64,000 nucleotides of DNA, from the NCBI RefSeq assembly GCF_009720725.1, contig NZ_WNKT01000003.1:117894-181893 (forward strand), in the 5' to 3' direction. Position 1 is the stretch's first letter, and the number at the start of each line of letters is the position of its first letter. The notes under the pieces are model-generated. The model saw nothing but the letters and a program-made list of their open reading frames with translations. It searched no databases and was not told the origin of the DNA. Positions 31,815-41,348 of this stretch are shown here, in pieces. The position numbers and the translations under genes are program-made. This DNA is from Allochromatium palmeri. Lineage in GTDB: Bacteria; Pseudomonadota; Gammaproteobacteria; Chromatiales; Chromatiaceae.

Positions 31815-33104
31815 TTAAGTGCGTGACTCCCGGGGCACGTGATCGGTCACGCCCGGACCGACATAGATCTGGCGCGGACGGGCGATCCGGTTGCCCTGGG
31901 TCTGGGCCTGCTCCCACCAGTGCGCGATCCAGCCGGGCAGCCGGCCGATGGCGAACATGACGGTGAACATGTTGGTCGGGATGCCGATGGCGCGCAGGAT
32001 GATGCCGCTGTAGAAATCGACGTTGGGATAGAGCTGGCGGTCGACGAAATAAGGATCTTCCAACGCGATCTCTTCGAGCCTGCGCGCGATGTCGAGCAGC
32101 GGATCCTGGACGCCGAGCGTCGGCAGCAGCTTTTCGGCCACGTTGGCGAGCATTTTGGCGCGCGGGTCGAAGTTCTTGTAGACCCGGTGTCCGAAGCCCA
32201 TGAGCCGGACCCGGCTGTCGCGATCCTTGGCCAGTTGCACATAGTCCTCGGGACTGATGTGGCCGCGATGGATCTGTTCGAGCATCTCCAGCACCGCGAC
32301 ATTGGCCCCGCCGTGCAGCGGCCCCCAGAGCGCGCACACGCCGGCCGCGCAGGAGGCGAACAGGTTGGCCTGACTGGAGCCGACCATGCGCACCGTCGAG
32401 GTCGAGCAGTTCTGCTCGTGATCAGCGTGCAGGATCAGGATCAGGTTGAGCGCATCCTTGACGATCGGATCGCAGACATACTCGGCATAGGGCTGCGAGA
32501 ACATCATGTGCAGGAAGTTCGGCACATAGCGCTGCCCCGGATGGGGATAGATATAGGGTTGTCCGACCGAATGCCGGTAGGCATAGGCGGCAATGGTGCG
32601 GATCTTACTGATGAGTCCGGCGGCGGCGGCCTGGAAGTGATCCTGGTCCTCCAGCTCAAAATAGTCGGGATGGAAGCAGGACAGCGCATTGATCATGGCC
32701 GAGAGAATGGCCATGGGCGGCGCCGAGCGCGGAAAGCCCTCGAAGTGGTGCTTCATGCTTTCGTCGAGGTTGGCGCAGGCGGTGAGCCGCTCGGAGAAGA
32801 TCCGGTACTCCTCGGCGCTCGGCAGATGCCCGAAGATCAAGAGCCAGGCGACCTCGACGAAGTTCGGTGCCTGTTCGAACTGCTCGATGGGGATGCCGCG
32901 ATAGCGCAGAATGCCCTGCTCGCCATCGATGAAGGTGATGGCGCTCTGACAACTGCCGGTATTGCCATAACCCGGATCGAGCGTGATATAGCCAGTGCGC
33001 GCCCGCAAATCCTGGATGTCGATCGCACGTTCGCCCTCGGTGCCCTCGCGGATGGGAAAGCGGTACTCCTGGCCGTCCAGGATCAGGGTCGCGTCACTGG
33101 TCAT
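31815..33104 (-). CDS. gltA: Citrate synthase (type II)
   Basis: Condenses oxaloacetate and acetyl-CoA at the entry to the TCA cycle. The 429 residues include the N-terminal extension of the hexameric NADH-sensitive type. Catalytic residues are in LHADHEQNCSTSTVRMVGSS with GPLHGGANVAVL (His), GFGHRVYKNFDPRAKML (His) and PNVDFYSGIILRA (Asp). It begins three bases after the aldolase-like gene, so the two are one transcription unit. Confidence 0.96.
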   Translation of the reverse strand: MTSDATLILDGQEYRFPIREGTEGERAIDIQDLRARTGYITLDPGYGNTGSCQSAITFIDGEQGILRYRGIPIEQFEQAPNFVEVAWLLIFGHLPSAEEYRIFSERLTACANLDESMKHHFEGFPRSAPPMAILSAMINALSCFHPDYFELEDQDHFQAAAAGLISKIRTIAAYAYRHSVGQPYIYPHPGQRYVPNFLHMMFSQPYAEYVCDPIVKDALNLILILHADHEQNCSTSTVRMVGSSQANLFASCAAGVCALWGPLHGGANVAVLEMLEQIHRGHISPEDYVQLAKDRDSRVRLMGFGHRVYKNFDPRAKMLANVAEKLLPTLGVQDPLLDIARRLEEIALEDPYFVDRQLYPNVDFYSGIILRAIGIPTNMFTVMFAIGRLPGWIAHWWEQAQTQGNRIARPRQIYVGPGVTDHVPRESRT

Positions 33105-33107
33105 GGC

Positions 33108-34091
33108 TCAGATCTCCGCCACCAGCTTGTCGTAGAAGCCCAGGAAGTCGTCCGGGGTCGGTCCCTCGCGCCACTCGATGGCACTGCGCGGGTGCTGGTT
33201 GAGCTGGCCGGTGAGGTTGTAGGGGATCGACGGCCCCCAGTCGAGCTGCTGGCGCAAGGGGAGCAGATACTTCTGAATCACCTCGATCACGGGGCGCACA
33301 TCGAACTTGGGATTGCGCAGGAACCCGAGCAGCATCTCGGTGTGACAGTTGCCCGCGCCGCGCCCGAAGCCATACATGGTGGCATCGACGCGATTGCAGC
33401 CGAGGATGATGGCCTCGATGGTGTTGGCGAAGGCCAGCTGCAAATTGTTGTGGGCGTGGATGCCGATCTCCTTGCCGGTGCCTTCCAGGGCCGAGGTGTA
33501 CTTTCTGTAGAGCCGGTCGATCTGCTCGCGGTAGAGATAGCCGAAGCTGTCGACGATGACCATCGTGGTCGCCGGGGTGGGCGCGATCGACTCCAGTACG
33601 GTATCGATCTCCTCCTCGGTGATGTTGGAGACGGCCATCAGATTGGCCGTGGTCTCGTAGCCGAGCTCATGGGCGTGGCGGATCATGTCGACCGCCTCCG
33701 AGACCTGATGGGCGTAGAAGGCCACGCGGATCATCGACAGCGGACTCTCAGCCGCCGGGACGATCTGGGTCTCCCAGTCGCTCTTGCCGGCGTCGGCCAT
33801 GGCGGCGAGCTTCAGACCCGTCTTCTCGGGGTCGTGATCGCCGACCACGCGTCGCAGATCAGCCTCGTCGCAGTGCCGCCAGGGGCCGAACTTCTCCTTA
33901 GGGAAAATCTTGGGCGAGTTCTTGTAGCCGATCTCCATGTAGTCGATGCCCGCCTCGACGCAGGCCCGGTAGACGGCCCCGACGAACTCGTCGCTGAATT
34001 GATGGGCATTCACCAGCCCCCCGTCCCGCACGGTGCAGTCGAGCACCTTGAGTTCGGGCCGGAAGGTGATCCAGGGGGCTTTGTCGGACAT
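33108..34091 (-). CDS. DRE-TIM (HMGL-like) aldolase/lyase of unknown substrate
   Basis: A 327-residue TIM-barrel protein. LKVLDCTVRDGGLVNAHQF near residue 15 is the DRE-TIM metal/acid motif, and IGIHAHNNLQLAFANTIEA near residue 210 holds the His-x-His metal ligands. Relatives include 4-hydroxy-2-oxovalerate aldolase, isopropylmalate and homocitrate synthases and HMG-CoA lyase; this short form lacks their regulatory domains. I start at MSDKAPWITFRPEL, with GGAG eight bases upstream. It is three bases upstream of gltA, which points to 2-oxo acid or acyl-CoA chemistry near the TCA cycle, but the substrate is not known. Confidence 0.75.
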   Translation of the reverse strand: MSDKAPWITFRPELKVLDCTVRDGGLVNAHQFSDEFVGAVYRACVEAGIDYMEIGYKNSPKIFPKEKFGPWRHCDEADLRRVVGDHDPEKTGLKLAAMADAGKSDWETQIVPAAESPLSMIRVAFYAHQVSEAVDMIRHAHELGYETTANLMAVSNITEEEIDTVLESIAPTPATTMVIVDSFGYLYREQIDRLYRKYTSALEGTGKEIGIHAHNNLQLAFANTIEAIILGCNRVDATMYGFGRGAGNCHTEMLLGFLRNPKFDVRPVIEVIQKYLLPLRQQLDWGPSIPYNLTGQLNQHPRSAIEWREGPTPDDFLGFYDKLVAEI

Positions 34092-34464
34092 GGGTCGGTC
34101 TCCGCGAGCGCTTAGGCTATTGATCGATTCCACATTGTCAACCCAAAGGCATTGTCTGGGCAAATAGCAACGCGCCTCGCCGTGCAGTGATCGAGCTGAA
34201 GCTCAAACGCATAGATAGAATTTACAGATTCAATCATCATTTGGTTGACTCTTGATATAGGTCAATACCAGAATCCCGCTGCTCTGCACCGCGCGCCTCC
34301 CCTATTCCAAAGACATTGACGAGAGACGCCCGTATCGCCTCGATGCGGGGTCATACAACAGCGCGCCTTCATACGGCTCGACGACTTTTTCGACGTGCAT
34401 CGCCGTCGTCTATCCGTCCTCCGTCTCTCGATCCTCAATTCTCACAACGCTCGAAGGAAGACCC
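34092..34464. promoter_or_regulatory. 373-bp divergent regulatory gap: aldolase-gltA / DUF485-actP
   Basis: No credible gene. At 34245-34274 there is TTGACT, an 18-base spacer and CAGAAT, a plausible promoter for the plus-strand genes. Inside that spacer, at 34252-34265, lies TTGATATAGGTCAA, one mismatch from the FNR/ANR consensus TTGAT-N4-ATCAA. A site between -35 and -10 would normally repress; a different start site would change that reading. The rest is AT-richer than the coding regions. Confidence 0.45.
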
Positions 34465-34773
34465 ATGCAACAAGACTCGGTCGACGCCATCAAGGCGCAC
34501 CCGCGTTATCAGGAGCTCGTGTGCTCCCGTAAATGCTTCGCCTGGAACCTGACGGTCATCATGCTGGTGATCTACTACGGCTTCATCCTGACCATCGCCT
34601 TTGCGCCCTCACTGCTTGGCACCCCGATTGCCGAGGGTGCTGTGACCACCATCGGCATGCCGATCGGGGTGGCCATCATCATCAGCGCCTTCGTTCTGAC
34701 CGGGATCTATGTCGCTAAGGCCAACAGCCGCTTCGATGCCCTGACCAAGGCCATCCGGGAGGATCTGCAATGA
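34465..34773 (+). CDS. DUF485 membrane protein (YjcH-like)
   Basis: A 102-residue protein with two membrane helices (about 28-48 and 62-84). [20 protein letters not shown] is the DUF485 start. Such proteins are almost always encoded just before actP and probably assist the transporter. GGAAGA precedes the ATG, and the stop overlaps the actP ATG by four bases. Confidence 0.88.
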   Translation: MQQDSVDAIKAHPRYQELVCSRKCFAWNLTVIMLVIYYGFILTIAFAPSLLGTPIAEGAVTTIGMPIGVAIIISAFVLTGIYVAKANSRFDALTKAIREDLQ

Positions 34774-36491
34774 AGCGGTTCTATCTCTGGGGCGTGCTGC
34801 TCGCACTGCTCGCTCCGTTTGCGCTAGTCGCCGGTCCGGCTGTTACCGGCGAAGTCGAGCGTCAGGCGATCAATGTCACGGCCATCATCATGTTCCTGGT
34901 GTTCGTGGCCGGCACCCTGGGTATCACCTACTGGGCCGCCAAGCGCACGCGCTCGGCCAAGGATTTCTACACCGCCGGCGGCGGCATCACTGGTTTTCAG
35001 AACGGTCTGGCGATTGCGGGCGACTTCATGTCGGCGGCGTCCTTTCTGGGCATCTCGGGCCTGGTATTTGCGTCCGGCTATGATGGCCTGATCTACTCCA
35101 TCGGCTTCCTGGTCGGCTGGCCGGTGATTATGTTCCTGATCGCCGAGCAAATCCGCAACCTTGGCAAGTTCACCTTCGCCGATGTCAGCTCCTACCGCTT
35201 CGGCCAGACTCAGATCCGCACCATGGCGGCGATCTCCTCGCTGGTGGTGGTGGCCTTCTATCTGATCGCGCAGATGGTCGGCGCCGGCAAGCTCATCCAG
35301 CTCCTGTTCGGTCTGGACTACTGGATGGCGGTGGTTGCCGTTGGCGCGCTGATGATGGTCTATGTCATCTTCGGTGGCATGACCGCGACGACCTGGGTGC
35401 AGATCATCAAGGCCGTGCTCCTGCTGGCAGGTGCCACCTTCATGGCGGGAGTGGCGCTGTCGACCTTTGGCTTCTCGCCCGAAGAGATGTTCCGTCAGGC
35501 CGTCGAGACCCATCCCAAGGCACTCGCCATCATGTCGCCCGGCTCGCTGGTCACGGATCCGGTCAATGCCATCTCGCTGGGTCTGGCGCTGATGTTCGGT
35601 ACCGCCGGCCTGCCGCACATCCTGATGCGCTTCTTTACCGTGCCGGATGCCAAGGAAGCACGCAAATCGGTGTTCTATGCCACCGGCTTCATCGGCTATT
35701 TCTACATCCTGACCTTCATCATCGGCTTTGCCGCCATCGTGCTGCTGGCGCAGCATCCTGAGTTCTTCAAGCCCGAGGCGCTCGCGGCCGACGGTTCGGT
35801 CATCAAGGATCAGCTCGTCAAGGGGATCAACGGCGGCACCAACATGGTCGCCATCCGTCTGGCCGAGGCCGTCGGCGGCAACCTATTCCTGGGCTTCATC
35901 TCGGCGGTCGCTTTCGCCACCATCCTGGCGGTGGTCGCAGGTCTGACCCTGGCTGGCGCCTCGGCGATCTCGCATGACCTCTACGCGAGCGTCATCGCGC
36001 GCGGTCGCAGCAACGAGACCACCGAGATCCGTATCTCCAAGATCGCGACCTTCGGCCTGGGTCTGCTGGCGATCATGCTCGGTATCGCCTTCGAGAGCCA
36101 GAACGTGGCCTTCATGGTGGGTCTGGCCTTCGCCATCGCCGCGAGTGCCAACTTCCCGGTGCTGATCACCTCGATCTTCTGGGGCAAGATGACCACCAAT
36201 GGCGCGCTGGCCGGCGGTGTAATCGGTCTGATCAGCGCCGTGGTGCTCACCATCCTGTCGAAGGCGGTGTGGGGCGATGTGCTGGGTCATGTCGATGCCG
36301 ACGGCAAGTCGGTCGGACTGATCGCGCTCAACAACCCGGCGATCATCTCGATGCCGCTGGCGTTCTTCTTCATCTGGATCGTCTCGCTGCTCGATCATTC
36401 CGAGCAGGCCAAGCGCGAGCGTCATGCCTTCGAGGCGCAGCGCATCCGCTGTGAGACGGGAATCGGCGCCGAGGGCGCGGTGGATCACTGA
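34770..36491 (+). CDS. actP: Cation/acetate symporter (sodium:solute symporter family)
   Basis: A 573-residue SSSF transporter with a likely N-terminal signal helix and about 13 membrane segments. [20 protein letters not shown] and [20 protein letters not shown] are ActP motifs; [25 protein letters not shown] is also conserved. It imports acetate and short acids with Na+ or H+. Acetate is a photoassimilated carbon source for purple sulfur bacteria, and gltA lies on the other side of the shared control region. Confidence 0.93.
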   Translation: MKRFYLWGVLLALLAPFALVAGPAVTGEVERQAINVTAIIMFLVFVAGTLGITYWAAKRTRSAKDFYTAGGGITGFQNGLAIAGDFMSAASFLGISGLVFASGYDGLIYSIGFLVGWPVIMFLIAEQIRNLGKFTFADVSSYRFGQTQIRTMAAISSLVVVAFYLIAQMVGAGKLIQLLFGLDYWMAVVAVGALMMVYVIFGGMTATTWVQIIKAVLLLAGATFMAGVALSTFGFSPEEMFRQAVETHPKALAIMSPGSLVTDPVNAISLGLALMFGTAGLPHILMRFFTVPDAKEARKSVFYATGFIGYFYILTFIIGFAAIVLLAQHPEFFKPEALAADGSVIKDQLVKGINGGTNMVAIRLAEAVGGNLFLGFISAVAFATILAVVAGLTLAGASAISHDLYASVIARGRSNETTEIRISKIATFGLGLLAIMLGIAFESQNVAFMVGLAFAIAASANFPVLITSIFWGKMTTNGALAGGVIGLISAVVLTILSKAVWGDVLGHVDADGKSVGLIALNNPAIISMPLAFFFIWIVSLLDHSEQAKRERHAFEAQRIRCETGIGAEGAVDH

Positions 36492-36548
36492 GATCCAGCT
36501 TGAATCGAGCCAGGTCCGATCGACTCAACTTGGCTCGATGTACGAAGC

Positions 36549-36580
36549 GAGCGGGACGCCGCCTCTGGCGCGTCCCGCTC
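36549..36580. terminator. Strong hairpin between actP and the diguanylate cyclase gene
   Basis: A perfect 11-bp stem, GAGCGGGACGC with GCGTCCCGCTC, and a 10-base loop in the gap between two convergent genes. There is no clear T tract on either side, so it may be a bidirectional processing or Rho-assisted stop. Confidence 0.55.
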
Positions 36581-36582
36581 GG

Positions 36583-37494
36583 TCACTCGAATCCAACGCG
36601 ATTCCGCCCCTGGGACTTGGCCTGATACAGTGCCTGATCGGCGCTCCGCTTCAATGCCTCGGCATTGTGTTTCGGGTGCTGCGGCGAATGGGTGGCCACG
36701 CCAATGCTGATGCTGACCTGAGGCGCCACATCCGAGTAGGCATGCTCGATCCCCAGTGCACGCACGGCTTCGAGCAGACGCCGGGCCAGATGCGCCGCTC
36801 CCTCTTCGTCGGTCTCGGGCAACACGACCGCGAACTCCTCTCCCCCATAGCGCGCCACCAGATCCACCGGGCGTTGCGGCACCTGATACAAGGCTTGAGC
36901 GACCTGCCTGAGACACTCGTCTCCGGCGCCATGACCATAGTGATCGTTGTAAAACTTGAACTGGTCGATATCGATCATGAGCAGCGACAATGACTTTGCA
37001 TTGCGGGTCAAGCGTCCCCACTCCTCCTTGAGCTTCTGATCGAAGTGACGACGGTTGGGAATCTGGGTCAAGCCATCCTGCATGGCGACCTGCTCCAGCC
37101 GGTCGGTTCGCAGCTTGAGATTGATCTGGTTGCGCACGCGAGCGCGCACGATTGCCGGGCTGAACGGCTTGCTGATGTAGTCGGCCGCACCGAGATTGAG
37201 TCCATGCTCCTCGTCCTGCTCCTCGCCAAGCGCGGTGACGAAGATGATCGGGATCGCTTTGGTCGCCTCGTCATTCTTGAGCCGAAAGCAGACTTCATGT
37301 CCATCCATATCCGGCATCACGATGTCGAGCAGGATCAGATCCGGTGGCGGGGCTTGAGCGGCGAGTTCCAGGGCCTTTTCACCGTGCGTGGCGGTCAGGA
37401 TCCGGTAGTCTTTCTTGAGTAACGCCGCCAGGGCATGAATATTGGCCGGCTGATCATCGACGATCAGCACTGTGGCTTGTTTATTGTCCGACAC
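36583..37494 (-). CDS. Response regulator diguanylate cyclase (REC-GGDEF)
   Basis: A 303-residue protein: REC domain (about 8-125, ATVLIVDDQPANIHAL, phospho-Asp in LILLDIVMPDMDG, Lys in ISKPFSP) and GGDEF domain (about 140-300). The active-site loop is RYGGEEFAVVLPE, so it should make c-di-GMP, and RPVD five residues before it is a complete product-inhibition I-site. The best start is a GTG with GAGG six bases upstream, eight bases after the kinase stop; a TTG four codons earlier overlaps that stop. It follows the hybrid kinase closely, so that kinase is its likely phosphodonor. Confidence 0.9.
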   Translation of the reverse strand: MSDNKQATVLIVDDQPANIHALAALLKKDYRILTATHGEKALELAAQAPPPDLILLDIVMPDMDGHEVCFRLKNDEATKAIPIIFVTALGEEQDEEHGLNLGAADYISKPFSPAIVRARVRNQINLKLRTDRLEQVAMQDGLTQIPNRRHFDQKLKEEWGRLTRNAKSLSLLMIDIDQFKFYNDHYGHGAGDECLRQVAQALYQVPQRPVDLVARYGGEEFAVVLPETDEEGAAHLARRLLEAVRALGIEHAYSDVAPQVSISIGVATHSPQHPKHNAEALKRSADQALYQAKSQGRNRVGFE

Positions 37495-37502
37495 ATCACA
37501 CC

Positions 37503-40500
37503 TCAAACGCGCTCAACACCCGTCCGCTTGGCCAGCGAGCGCAACAATGCGGCGGCCTGATCGTGCTCAAAGGCGTGCGCGAGTCGCCGCAGCTCATCGG
37601 CGTCGGCCCACTGGCCCTGAGCCTGAATGAAATCGATCACTCGGACCAACACGGTCTCATCGACCAGTTCACCCGTGGACAGGGATCTTAGCAGTTCGCT
37701 GAGGATAGGCGCGATCGTCTCGGCAGTCTCCAGCGGATCGCGGCGGGGCGATGGTGCGGCCGGCGCCACATCCAGTGCGGCCAGCGCGTTCCGAACCGCA
37801 TGCAACGCCTGCTCGAAGCGGTGAAGCTCAGACTCCGGAATCGGCTCACTGCGCCGGATGAAGACTTCGAGACGGGCCGCGGCGGCCGACAGCGTCTGCG
37901 CGCCCACCGTGGCCGCCAGACCCTTGAGTGTATGCAGCAGACGCCGTTTCAGGCTCGGCTCGATACCATCCAGGGGACCGAACAGTGGCTTGAACTCCGT
38001 TTCGAGCTGTTCCTTGAAGAGCGCGAGAGCACGCTGGTAGAGAACCTGATCGCCATCGAAGGCCCGCAGCGCCCGTGCCGTGTCGATGACCGCTGAGTGG
38101 TCCGGCACGCCCTGTGGCGCTGGGCTGGCATCCAGCGGGGACTGGGTGCAATCGCCATCGGCCTGCAACCACTTCTCCAGCATGTTGAACACAGAATGGA
38201 TTTCAATGGGTTTGGCCAGATGATCGTTGGCTCCAGCCAGCCGTGCCTGCTCGCGATCGGCGTCCATGACCGCCGCTGACAGCGCAATGATCGGCAACGC
38301 TGGATATTGGGCGCGAATGCGCCGGGTCGCCTCGAAACCGTCCATGACCGGCATCTGCAAATCCATGAACACCAGATCCACCTGAGCCTGACCGACCTGG
38401 TCGATGGCTTCCTGGCCATTGCTGGCGAGCAGGATCTTGATCCGGGTCTTGTCGAGGATGGCCATGGCGACTTCGCGATTCAGCGCATTGTCTTCGACCA
38501 GCAGCAGGGTGTACTCGCTGAAGCAGGGAATATGGCGGGCGACGGAAGCGGGCGGTCGCTCCGTGGTCTGCTGTTCAGAGACGGCCTGCCGCATGGCTTC
38601 GAGCAACACGTTCGCCGTCACCGGCTTGCTCAGGAAGGCGCTGTAGAACTCGGCATGATCGGCGACGTCCTGCTGACTGTAAGCACTGACGATCAGCGCC
38701 GGAATCGTCTTGCCCTTGAGGACACCCATGCCGCGCATTGTGTGCAACTCCTTGAGCGTTTGCAGTCCATTCAGCTCACCGGGCATTTTCCAGTCCATGA
38801 GAATGAACTGAAACGACCGGCCCTCCTGTTCGGCGGCCTGAACGGCCATGATGGCGGCCTGGCCACTGTCGGCTTCCTCCACGTCGAAGCCGTGACTGTC
38901 CAGCAGACCGCGCAGTATGGTTCGGGCGGCGGCATGATCGTCGACGATCAGTACTCGCCCGCCGGACCACAACTCGGCTGGCCGTGACGGACTGGCTTGA
39001 TCGGGCGACAAGGGCAGGGTCAGGTCGAAATAAAACCGGCTGCCTGCTCCGGGCGTCGACTCCAGCTTCAGCGTCGCGCCCATCTTTTCCACTAATTTAC
39101 GACTGATGACCAAGCCGAGACCGGTTCCACCATAGCGGCGCGTCGTGGAGCTGTCGGCTTGCGAGAACGGTTTGAACAAGCGCTCCTGCTGATCGGGCGT
39201 GATACCGATACCCGTATCACGCACCTCGAAACGCAGGCACGCCGACGTCGTTCCGGCCTCCAGCTGACGGATAGAGAGCACCACCTGCCCCTGCTTGGTG
39301 AACTTGATGGCATTGCTGAGCAGATTGATCAAAATCTGACCCAGTCGCAACGCATCGCCCTCGACCCTGTTGCTTGATGCAACGGCCAGATCGAAGAGGA
39401 GTTCGATGCCCCTGGAATCGGCTTCGCTGCCAAAGAGCGTCCGCATCTGATCGAGCAGATCATCGAGACAAAACGGCTGAAGGACCAGTTCCAGCTTGCC
39501 GGCCTCGATCTTGGAATAGTCCAGGATGTCGTTGATGATCCCGAGCAGCAGGCGCGATGAATTGTGAATCTTGCGCAGATAGTCGTGCTGCTTGGCATCG
39601 AGCGACGTCTCCAGGAGCAGATCGCTCAAGCCGATCACGGCATTCATGGGCGTGCGGATCTCATGACTCATATTGGCCAGGAACTGGCTCTTGGCTCGAC
39701 TGGCACGCTCGGCGGCTTCCTGAGCCTGCTTGATCTCGGTCAGATCGTTGTAAACGGCCACCACCTCACCGGAGGAAAGCTTGAATACCGTGTTTTCACG
39801 CCAAACCTGCAAACGATCGTCCTGATAATAGGATGATGGCAGGTACTCGGTCTGCCCGCTCAGATTCACCCGTCGCAACACATCCACCAGTCCCATCTCG
39901 ATGGTCGCCGGAAAACACTCCGTCAAGCGCCGACCAATCACCTCCTGGCGTGTGGTCCGATCCATGCGTTCGGCGGCTGGATTATAGTCGGTGAAGATGA
40001 AATCCTGACCATGATCGATTGGCCGATAGACCGCCACGGCACTGCCGGTCTTTTCGAAAATGCCTCTGAAGCGCTCCTTTTCGTCCTCAAGCGCATCCTT
40101 GGCATACTTGGCCTCGGTGATATCGATATCACTGCCACGATAGCCGAGCAGCCGACCTTGATCGTCGATGACTGGAATGGCGTTGGTCGACACCCAGATC
40201 ACCTGGCCATCCTTGCACAGGATCGGGTTGACATACCCCTGGAATTTCATCTTTTGGACAAACGCCTGAAAGACCGATTTCTTGAACGCTTCGCGCTCCG
40301 GCTCAGGGTGGAGATCATAGAAATGGCACTGGCCAACGATCTCGTCCGGCGCATACCCCCAGACGATCTCGGCCACCGGGCTCAGGTAGGTGTAGCGTCC
40401 TTGCGTGTCCACTTCCCAGGTCACGGTGCGGCTTTGTTCAGCCAGTTGTTGCAAGCGTCGCTCGCGATCGAGGATTTCGCGCTGGGCCTCCTGGAGCTTG

Positions 40501-41273
40501 GTGATGTCTTCATTGACGCCGACAACGCGAATCGCTTGACCCTGATCATCACGGATGACGCGCGCCAGGCCGCGCAGGGTCCGAACTTCGCTATCGCTGG
40601 GACGGCGAATCTGAAACTCGACATCGAAGGGCTGGCTGGATTCGATCAGGGCCTGGAAATCCGCTTTCACGCGCTGAAGCGATTCCGGCAGGACGAGCGA
40701 CGACCAATCTACGAACCGATAACCAAAGAGTCTCGGTTCGAGACCATAGAGCTGAAACATCCGTTCATCCCAGATCAGTCGATCCTGCTGGATATCATAG
40801 TCCCAGATGCCGAGATGGGCCGCTTCCGTGGCTAATTGCAGTCGCTCTTCGACCTGACGTTTTTGACGCTCATTCTGCTTGCGACGGCTGATGTCACGAA
40901 ACACGGCCAGCAATAATGGACGTTCATCGAGATCCAGGCGCGAAACCGTGACATTCACATCGATGACGCGGCCATCCTTGCGCCGATGCTGGGTTTCGAA
41001 CTCATCGCGTCCCTGAGTCAGGATCTTCTGAACATGCGCGGCGACATCCTGTGTGGATTCCTGGACTTCGTAATCGCTGATACACACGCCTGAGAATTCA
41101 GCGGGCGTATAGCCGAGTTGTGCGCAGGCGACCTGATTGAACTCCAGGGTCGAGCCATCGCTCGGATCGATCAGCAGGATGCCATCCGGATAGATCTCGA
41201 ACAGAGCACGGAACTTGGCTTCCTGTCTCACTACCTCGGTCGTCGCCATACTGCGCAGTTTGGAGAAAAACAT
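37503..41273 (-). CDS. Multi-PAS hybrid histidine kinase with two REC domains and HPt
   Basis: A 1256-residue BarA/TorS-like kinase without membrane segments. Four PAS domains span about 15-515 (examples: FRALFEIYPDGILLID; YTYLSPVAEIVWGYAPDEIV). HisKA has His537 in FLANMSHEIRTPMNAVIGLS; HATPase has NLLSNAIKFTKQG, RDTGIGI and YGGTGLGLVISRKLVEKMG. REC1 has Asp827 (FILMDWKMPG), REC2 has Asp971 (LVFMDLQMPVMDG), and the HPt has His1114 (LLHTLKGLAATVG). Being soluble with many PAS domains, it may sense an intracellular redox or energy signal. It lies between soxB and the REC-GGDEF gene; soxB ends 75 bases upstream on the same strand. Confidence 0.93.
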   Translation of the reverse strand: MFFSKLRSMATTEVVRQEAKFRALFEIYPDGILLIDPSDGSTLEFNQVACAQLGYTPAEFSGVCISDYEVQESTQDVAAHVQKILTQGRDEFETQHRRKDGRVIDVNVTVSRLDLDERPLLLAVFRDISRRKQNERQKRQVEERLQLATEAAHLGIWDYDIQQDRLIWDERMFQLYGLEPRLFGYRFVDWSSLVLPESLQRVKADFQALIESSQPFDVEFQIRRPSDSEVRTLRGLARVIRDDQGQAIRVVGVNEDITKLQEAQREILDRERRLQQLAEQSRTVTWEVDTQGRYTYLSPVAEIVWGYAPDEIVGQCHFYDLHPEPEREAFKKSVFQAFVQKMKFQGYVNPILCKDGQVIWVSTNAIPVIDDQGRLLGYRGSDIDITEAKYAKDALEDEKERFRGIFEKTGSAVAVYRPIDHGQDFIFTDYNPAAERMDRTTRQEVIGRRLTECFPATIEMGLVDVLRRVNLSGQTEYLPSSYYQDDRLQVWRENTVFKLSSGEVVAVYNDLTEIKQAQEAAERASRAKSQFLANMSHEIRTPMNAVIGLSDLLLETSLDAKQHDYLRKIHNSSRLLLGIINDILDYSKIEAGKLELVLQPFCLDDLLDQMRTLFGSEADSRGIELLFDLAVASSNRVEGDALRLGQILINLLSNAIKFTKQGQVVLSIRQLEAGTTSACLRFEVRDTGIGITPDQQERLFKPFSQADSSTTRRYGGTGLGLVISRKLVEKMGATLKLESTPGAGSRFYFDLTLPLSPDQASPSRPAELWSGGRVLIVDDHAAARTILRGLLDSHGFDVEEADSGQAAIMAVQAAEQEGRSFQFILMDWKMPGELNGLQTLKELHTMRGMGVLKGKTIPALIVSAYSQQDVADHAEFYSAFLSKPVTANVLLEAMRQAVSEQQTTERPPASVARHIPCFSEYTLLLVEDNALNREVAMAILDKTRIKILLASNGQEAIDQVGQAQVDLVFMDLQMPVMDGFEATRRIRAQYPALPIIALSAAVMDADREQARLAGANDHLAKPIEIHSVFNMLEKWLQADGDCTQSPLDASPAPQGVPDHSAVIDTARALRAFDGDQVLYQRALALFKEQLETEFKPLFGPLDGIEPSLKRRLLHTLKGLAATVGAQTLSAAAARLEVFIRRSEPIPESELHRFEQALHAVRNALAALDVAPAAPSPRRDPLETAETIAPILSELLRSLSTGELVDETVLVRVIDFIQAQGQWADADELRRLAHAFEHDQAAALLRSLAKRTGVERV

Positions 41274-41348
41274 AGAGTCCGCCGCTTATTGAATCGACCC
41301 TTAAAGCACGACATGCCGACTCGGCATCCGCACGCTGTCTGTCAACGA

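Noticed and set aside
31839..34115. 758-codon plus-strand ORF opposite gltA and the aldolase gene
   Set aside because: It runs through two well-identified genes on the other strand and has the low-complexity look (VGVDG, ADRHD) of an antisense shadow.
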